Shown here piece by piece: positions 61,271-64,000 of a stretch of 64,000 bases of DNA. The notes beneath the pieces were generated by a model, which was given only the letters and a program-made list of their open reading frames with translations, was not told where the DNA came from and did no database searches. The stretch comes from UBA5543 sp964464965 (GTDB lineage: Bacteria; Bacteroidota; Bacteroidia; Chitinophagales; Chitinophagaceae). The stretch lies in contig CAYXHM010000001.1 in assembly GCA_964464965.1 (NCBI GenBank), positions 248,001 to 312,000 of the forward strand, read 5' to 3'. Within the stretch, counting starts at the first letter, position 1; each line of letters opens with the position of its first letter. A program made the translations under genes and the position numbers.

Positions 61271-61831
61271 ATGAAAAGAACATGGTTGCTGGCGGCTGCT
61301 ATTTGCGCTACAGCTGTTTCAAATGCGCAGATAACCGACCAGGAAACCGCAAGGAAATCTGTATTTGCTGCGGCAAAAGCAATGGACGAGGCCCTTATCC
61401 AGCACCGTTACGACGATTATTCTGCGTTTAACCACCCGACACTGGTAGCCCAGGTAGAGGGAGGGAGGCGCGCTATGGCTCTTCAACTGGCCAAGCAACT
61501 GGCTGAGATAAGCGAAAGCGGCAATGTTATCACCGCTGTATGGCCTGAAATGCCTGCTGTTGTAATAGATACTGCCGGAGAATGGCAGGCCACCCTGCAA
61601 CAATATATGACCTACCGCCTGCCCGAGGGTACTATAAAATCGGTAACCACCATTATTGGCATGTCTCCCGACGAGGGAAAACAATGGTACTTTATAGATG
61701 CCGCAGGCCGCAACCTCCATCAAATGCGCCAGATTTTCCCGAAATTGAGTTCCAAATTAAAGATAGCCAAGCCAACAGAGCCGCAGTTTACTGCAGACAA
61801 TCCCGGTGCACCGCCTGCCGTTAAGCCATAG
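61271..61831 (+). CDS. Secreted hypothetical protein
   Basis: A 186-residue protein from MKRTWLLAAAICATAVSNAQ (start 61271; the frame to 61229 has 14 extra residues). The mature part is alpha-beta by pattern (TARKSVFAAAKAMDEALIQHRYDDYSAF in parts, ATLQQYMTYRLPEGTIKS, WYFIDAAGRNLHQMRQIFP) and could be a SnoaL/NTF2-like fold, tentatively. A proline-rich tail follows. Convergent with the glycosyltransferase gene, 3 bp apart. Confidence 0.72.
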   Translation: MKRTWLLAAAICATAVSNAQITDQETARKSVFAAAKAMDEALIQHRYDDYSAFNHPTLVAQVEGGRRAMALQLAKQLAEISESGNVITAVWPEMPAVVIDTAGEWQATLQQYMTYRLPEGTIKSVTTIIGMSPDEGKQWYFIDAAGRNLHQMRQIFPKLSSKLKIAKPTEPQFTADNPGAPPAVKP

Positions 61832-61834
61832 GCT

Positions 61835-62965
61835 TTATACAAGAGATTCATACACCTGCATAACTGCCCCAGCGCAGCGTGCAGGTGTAAATTTTTGTGC
61901 CTGTACCAGCCCCTTTTGTACCATTTCATTACGTAGCGTCTCGTCTGTAGTGACACGGGCTATAGCAGCCGCCAGTTCTTCCACATCCATAGGGTTAATG
62001 TATAAGGGAGCATCACCACCCGTTTCGGGCATACAGGATACATTGCTGGTGATAACCGGTACACCGCTCCACATGCTTTCAAGTATAGGTATGCCAAACC
62101 CTTCAAATACCGATGCGTAAATATTGGCCGTTGCGCCACGGTATATAGCAGGCATATCGTCTGCATCCACACCATTATCATGCTCACCCAGGAATAATAC
62201 TTTTAGTAGCAGATCATGTTGTTTTATATAGCTGCGCACCTGCTCGTAATAACTACCGCTCCCTCTGCCTACCACAGTCAGTGGTATATTTAAAGTATCG
62301 CCCAGTTGGTGGACTGCTTTTACAATATTCAGCAGGTTTTTGCGCTCTATGATACTGCCCACCGTCAGCAGGTATTGCTGTGGCAGGTTATACTTTTCCC
62401 GCACCCGCTGCATGGTGGTATCATCTACCGGGTGCTGAAATGCAGGGTTACAACTCTGGTAGCAGACCTTTATTTTATCGGCAGGTACTTTATAAAACTG
62501 CTGCAAATCCTCAGCGGTTTGCCGGCTGATGGCTATGACGACATCGGCATGTTTACAGGCGTACTTAAACTTTTTGCGGTACACGGCCACGTCAATAGCC
62601 TTGTACTGGCTTGGGTAGCGTTCATATATCAGGTCGTGCATGGTGACGACTGACCTGATGCCCTTAAGACCAACGGGTATCTCATGGCTGAGGCCGTGGA
62701 AGAGGTCGATGTCCAACTGCCGCAGGTCGTGCCGGATGCCGCTGCTGCGCCATAGCGATGGAAATGTTTTGTACACCCCACCGGGCAGTATAGTATGCAC
62801 ATTGCTTTGCGCAGGCGGATGGTACAATGTGCCGGGCCGGGGGGTAGCCAGGTAGTAGTCGTGCTCCGGATAGCCCTCTATAAGAGCGTTGAGCAGGTTA
62901 CGGCTGTATTGCCCGAGCCCTGTCTCGTTATGAAAAGCCCGCTTGGCGTCAAATGCTATGCGCAT
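61835..62965 (-). CDS. Glycosyltransferase family 4 protein
   Basis: A 376-residue cytoplasmic protein with GT-B fold. The N-terminal MRIAFDAKRAFHNETGLGQYSRNLL has the nucleotide-sugar glycosyltransferase start, the linker region LLTVGSIIERKN is typical, and the donor-binding E288-GFGIPIL-E296 (E-x7-E) identifies GT4. It transfers a sugar from a nucleotide donor, probably for surface polysaccharide or glycolipid. No other polysaccharide gene is in view. Donor and acceptor unknown. Confidence 0.92.
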   Translation of the reverse strand: MRIAFDAKRAFHNETGLGQYSRNLLNALIEGYPEHDYYLATPRPGTLYHPPAQSNVHTILPGGVYKTFPSLWRSSGIRHDLRQLDIDLFHGLSHEIPVGLKGIRSVVTMHDLIYERYPSQYKAIDVAVYRKKFKYACKHADVVIAISRQTAEDLQQFYKVPADKIKVCYQSCNPAFQHPVDDTTMQRVREKYNLPQQYLLTVGSIIERKNLLNIVKAVHQLGDTLNIPLTVVGRGSGSYYEQVRSYIKQHDLLLKVLFLGEHDNGVDADDMPAIYRGATANIYASVFEGFGIPILESMWSGVPVITSNVSCMPETGGDAPLYINPMDVEELAAAIARVTTDETLRNEMVQKGLVQAQKFTPARCAGAVMQVYESLV

Positions 62966-63246
62966 GTGTAAAAATAGTCAGTTAAATGGCAAAGGGGAAA
63001 TCCCAAAGAGAAAATTCCAAATTCTAATGTAGTCTCACATCCATGTCATTTTGTTTTTTTATTTGATTTGTATTTGTCTGTGTTGTTCATTCGATTGTTA
63101 TCCCGGTTATCAGCCTTTTATTTGCTAGCTGTTTCACTTTTCCTTTTAATAGGATGTCTTACTATAAACCTTAAAAACAGATTACTACCAACAAATCGTA
63201 ATATAAAACAAACAATTTGCATATATTTATTGGCAATTCTAATCAT

Positions 63247-64000
63247 ATGCAACCTGTAAAAACCATTTTATTCCTTATAGCTGCCTGCTGTAATGCCTTT
63301 GTCGGCACAGCTAAAGATGAAGTTTCAGCAAAGAATTTCAGGCAACAATCGTCATTGTTGTTTATTGAAAATAAAGGGCAGATAACTGATCAGCACGGTA
63401 TTGTGCGCAGTGATATTGACTTCAAACTACAAGCTCCGGGCCTGACGATGTTCATTGGCAACGGCCAAGTGCACTACCAATGGAGCCGTTCTGAAAAGCA
63501 AAAAGAAAAAGTCAAAACCGGGGAAGTTAGTCCCAATGGGCAGAGTCCAAATACCAGGGAAAAATTGCCGCCTTTTCCACAAATGGAACCTGATGAGGAA
63601 CATACAATTACTACCTGCAGGATGGATGTAACACTCATTGGGGCTGACAGAAATGCACAGTTGGTTGCCGAAGAGCAGGACAGTTATTATGAAAACCATA
63701 TAACGAGGGCCACAGGTGAAAAAGGAGTAGTGGCACATACCTACCGTAAACTCACTTACAAAAATATTTATCCGAATATTGACTGGGTATTGTATGTAGG
63801 TACAGGAGAGGTTTTGAAATATGACTTTGTAGTACACCCTGGTGGTAATGCAAATGATATACAGCTGCGCTATGATGGAGCGACAGAACTGAAACTGCAT
63901 AATGGTGCACTTACTGCCATCACAACTTATGGCAGCATTACAGAAAACGCACCCTACACATACAATGCAGAAACCAATCAGCAGGTAGCTTCTGCTTTTG
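63247..64000 (+). CDS. Secreted DUF7948/SBBP-type protein, 5' part, continues beyond window
   Basis: The frame is open from the ATG at 63247 to the window end (251 codons visible). A signal peptide MQPVKTILFLIAACCNAFVGTA precedes LLFIENKGQITD, a form of the F-E-N-K-G-Q start of DUF7948-type domains. HTYRKLTYKNIYPNIDWVLY and LKYDFVVHPGG with IQLRYDGA follow, the usual pattern of these domains. Such proteins carry SBBP repeats and often end in a T9SS or gliding C-terminal domain, which would lie past the window. Expected to be an extracellular or surface protein. Confidence 0.8.
   Translation, partial: MQPVKTILFLIAACCNAFVGTAKDEVSAKNFRQQSSLLFIENKGQITDQHGIVRSDIDFKLQAPGLTMFIGNGQVHYQWSRSEKQKEKVKTGEVSPNGQSPNTREKLPPFPQMEPDEEHTITTCRMDVTLIGADRNAQLVAEEQDSYYENHITRATGEKGVVAHTYRKLTYKNIYPNIDWVLYVGTGEVLKYDFVVHPGGNANDIQLRYDGATELKLHNGALTAITTYGSITENAPYTYNAETNQQVASAF

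Noticed and set aside
63068..63259. 63-codon hydrophobic frame before the last gene
   Set aside because: AT-rich leader sequence without homology signs; it overlaps the start of the supported gene at 63247.

Overview
The window looks like chromosomal DNA of a Bacteroidota member, most likely Chitinophagia/Chitinophagaceae-like; this is inferred from gene content, not from a marker gene. The basis is a complete gldKLMN (porKLMN) type IX secretion (T9SS) core operon, at least six proteins ending in T9SS type A sorting domains, an OstA-like/MlaD pair, a HemD-DUF4271 pair, a DoxD-DoxA protein, TAnnTTTG-type -7 promoter elements and a lack of strong Shine-Dalgarno sequences. GC content is moderate by eye, with AT-rich gaps.

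Layout. 1-2.7 kb: tail of a DUF2306-like membrane protein, superoxide dismutase, a small secreted protein and DoxD-DoxA. 2.9-5.1 kb (minus): a T9SS repeat protein and a small cysteine-rich secreted protein. 5.1-6.8 kb: a long AT-rich gap, an orphan terminase-small-subunit-like gene and tRNA-Lys(UUU). 7.2-11.6 kb: a secreted zinc metalloprotease facing a MATE exporter across a shared terminator. 11.8-16.6 kb: small proteins, a LolA-like carrier, aspartate kinase and an aminotransferase. 16.6-22.7 kb: envelope genes (OstA-like, MlaD-like, and a TolB-like propeller with a predicted outer-membrane barrel). 22.8-24.1 kb: MBL hydrolase and ComB. 24.3-29 kb: gldN, gldM, gldL and gldK, transcribed K to N on the minus strand. 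29.2-40 kb: a thioredoxin-domain DUF255 protein, hemD, DUF4271, hemW, small enzymes and leuS. 40-48 kb: a LamG T9SS protein, DUF389, VOC, desaturase, an S1 protease, and a tightly overlapping operon of cystathionine beta-synthase, a membrane protein and a TroA/BtuF-like binding protein. 48-51.9 kb: an accessory island with a second cysteine-rich secreted protein, a DUF3987 protein, a HEPN gene inside inverted repeats, and a block of intergenic repeats. 51.9-55.5 kb: a BtrH_N pair, GtrA and a secreted MBL hydrolase. 55.5-61.1 kb: three tandem modular T9SS adhesin-like genes. 61.2-64 kb: a secreted hypothetical, a GT4 glycosyltransferase and the start of a DUF7948/SBBP-type secreted protein.

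How it fits together: GldK-N would form the machine that exports the sorting-domain proteins seen here. The OstA/MlaD/LolA/TolB-like genes are consistent with outer-membrane maintenance. The most unusual signals are structural. Two secreted-protein genes (S1 protease, cysteine-rich protein) each sit between 60-70 bp direct repeats copied from the edge of a neighbouring gene. A HEPN gene sits in a cassette bounded by nested inverted repeats. The tandem adhesin array shows mosaic near-identity with a swapped N-terminal domain. No CRISPR array, integrase, transposase or rRNA was seen.
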